Of a stretch of DNA of 6,846 nucleotides, positions 6,788 to 6,846 are shown piece by piece. The translations under genes were made by a program, and so were the position numbers. Numbering within the stretch: the stretch's first letter is position 1; each line of letters opens with the position of its first letter. The notes below the pieces were generated by a model. It saw only the letters and a list, made by a program, of their open reading frames with translations, had not been told where the DNA came from and did not search any database. The stretch comes from Bacillota bacterium. GTDB lineage: Bacteria > Bacillota > Negativicutes > Sporomusales > UBA7701. The stretch is from assembly GCA_023415075.1 (NCBI GenBank), contig JAEZLU010000180.1:1-6846 (forward strand). The letters are read 5' to 3'.

Positions 6788-6846
6788 ATGTCGATCAGCA
6801 TAACGCTTGAGCATCTTACGAAAACCTTTTCCAAGGACAACACGAC
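6788..6846 (+). CDS. ABC transporter ATP-binding protein 2, N-terminal fragment (cut by window end)
   Basis: Nineteen codons are visible, reading MSISITLEHLTKTFSKDNT, and the frame is open at the edge. The pattern I-x-L-E-x-L-T-K-x-F is the usual first strand and A-loop region of an importer ATPase, with Phe in the place of the A-loop aromatic; compare SVSAKNLTKIYK in ATPase 1. It follows permease 2 by 18 nt with a good ribosome-binding site, exactly where cassette 1 has its ATPase. Walker A and all other motifs lie outside the window, so the assignment rests on gene order and this short stretch. Confidence 0.85.
   Translation, partial: MSISITLEHLTKTFSKDNT

Noticed and set aside
6766..6810. 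Short frame starting at ATG 6766 that overlaps the permease 2 stop
   Set aside because: It has no separate ribosome-binding site, ends after 14 codons, and the ATPase start at 6788 is well placed behind AGGGAGG.

Overview
This window is a piece of a bacterial chromosome that carries two consecutive ABC importer cassettes in the same orientation. Each has the same gene order: lipoprotein substrate-binding protein, one-piece double permease, ATPase. All genes are on the + strand, and almost all the sequence is coding. By eye the DNA is GC-rich, roughly 60%. The binding proteins carry lipoboxes, the ribosome-binding sites are strong and purine-rich (GGGGAGG type), and at least one start is GTG. 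Together this suggests a GC-rich Firmicute-type anaerobe, for example in the Negativicutes or Peptococcaceae, but this is an inference and not a sequence match.

Cassette 1 (1-3849) begins inside the lipoprotein signal peptide of binding protein 1, so only the first few codons are missing. A 67-nt gap with a 14-bp hairpin separates it from the 557-aa permease. The ATPase follows after a 13-nt gap that holds its ribosome-binding site. Cassette 2 (3998-6846) has a complete 338-aa lipoprotein, a gap with a GNRA-capped hairpin, a 562-aa permease, and the first 19 codons of a second ATPase, which runs off the right edge. Between the cassettes lie about 148 nt. They hold a strong hairpin just after the first ATPase, an AT-rich patch, and three short hairpins packed upstream of the second binding protein.

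The three parts of each cassette should form one type I importer. The lipid-anchored binding protein captures a ligand outside the membrane, the 12-helix fused permease forms the channel with two EAA loops, and the ATPase dimer drives transport. The family is the AfuABC/FbpABC/PhnSTU group (COG1840/COG1178/COG3842), whose members import ferric iron, hexose phosphates, 2-aminoethylphosphonate and related anions. Neither binding protein shows the Tyr-Tyr pair of classical ferric-binding proteins, so an automatic 'iron transporter' label is doubtful. Pocket motifs differ between the two binding proteins, which suggests that the duplicated cassettes have taken on different ligands.

Two starts are revised. 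Binding protein 2 most likely begins at ATG 3998, not TTG 3992, and permease 2 at GTG 5081, not TTG 5051. I saw no mobile element, tRNA, rRNA, CRISPR array or non-transport gene.
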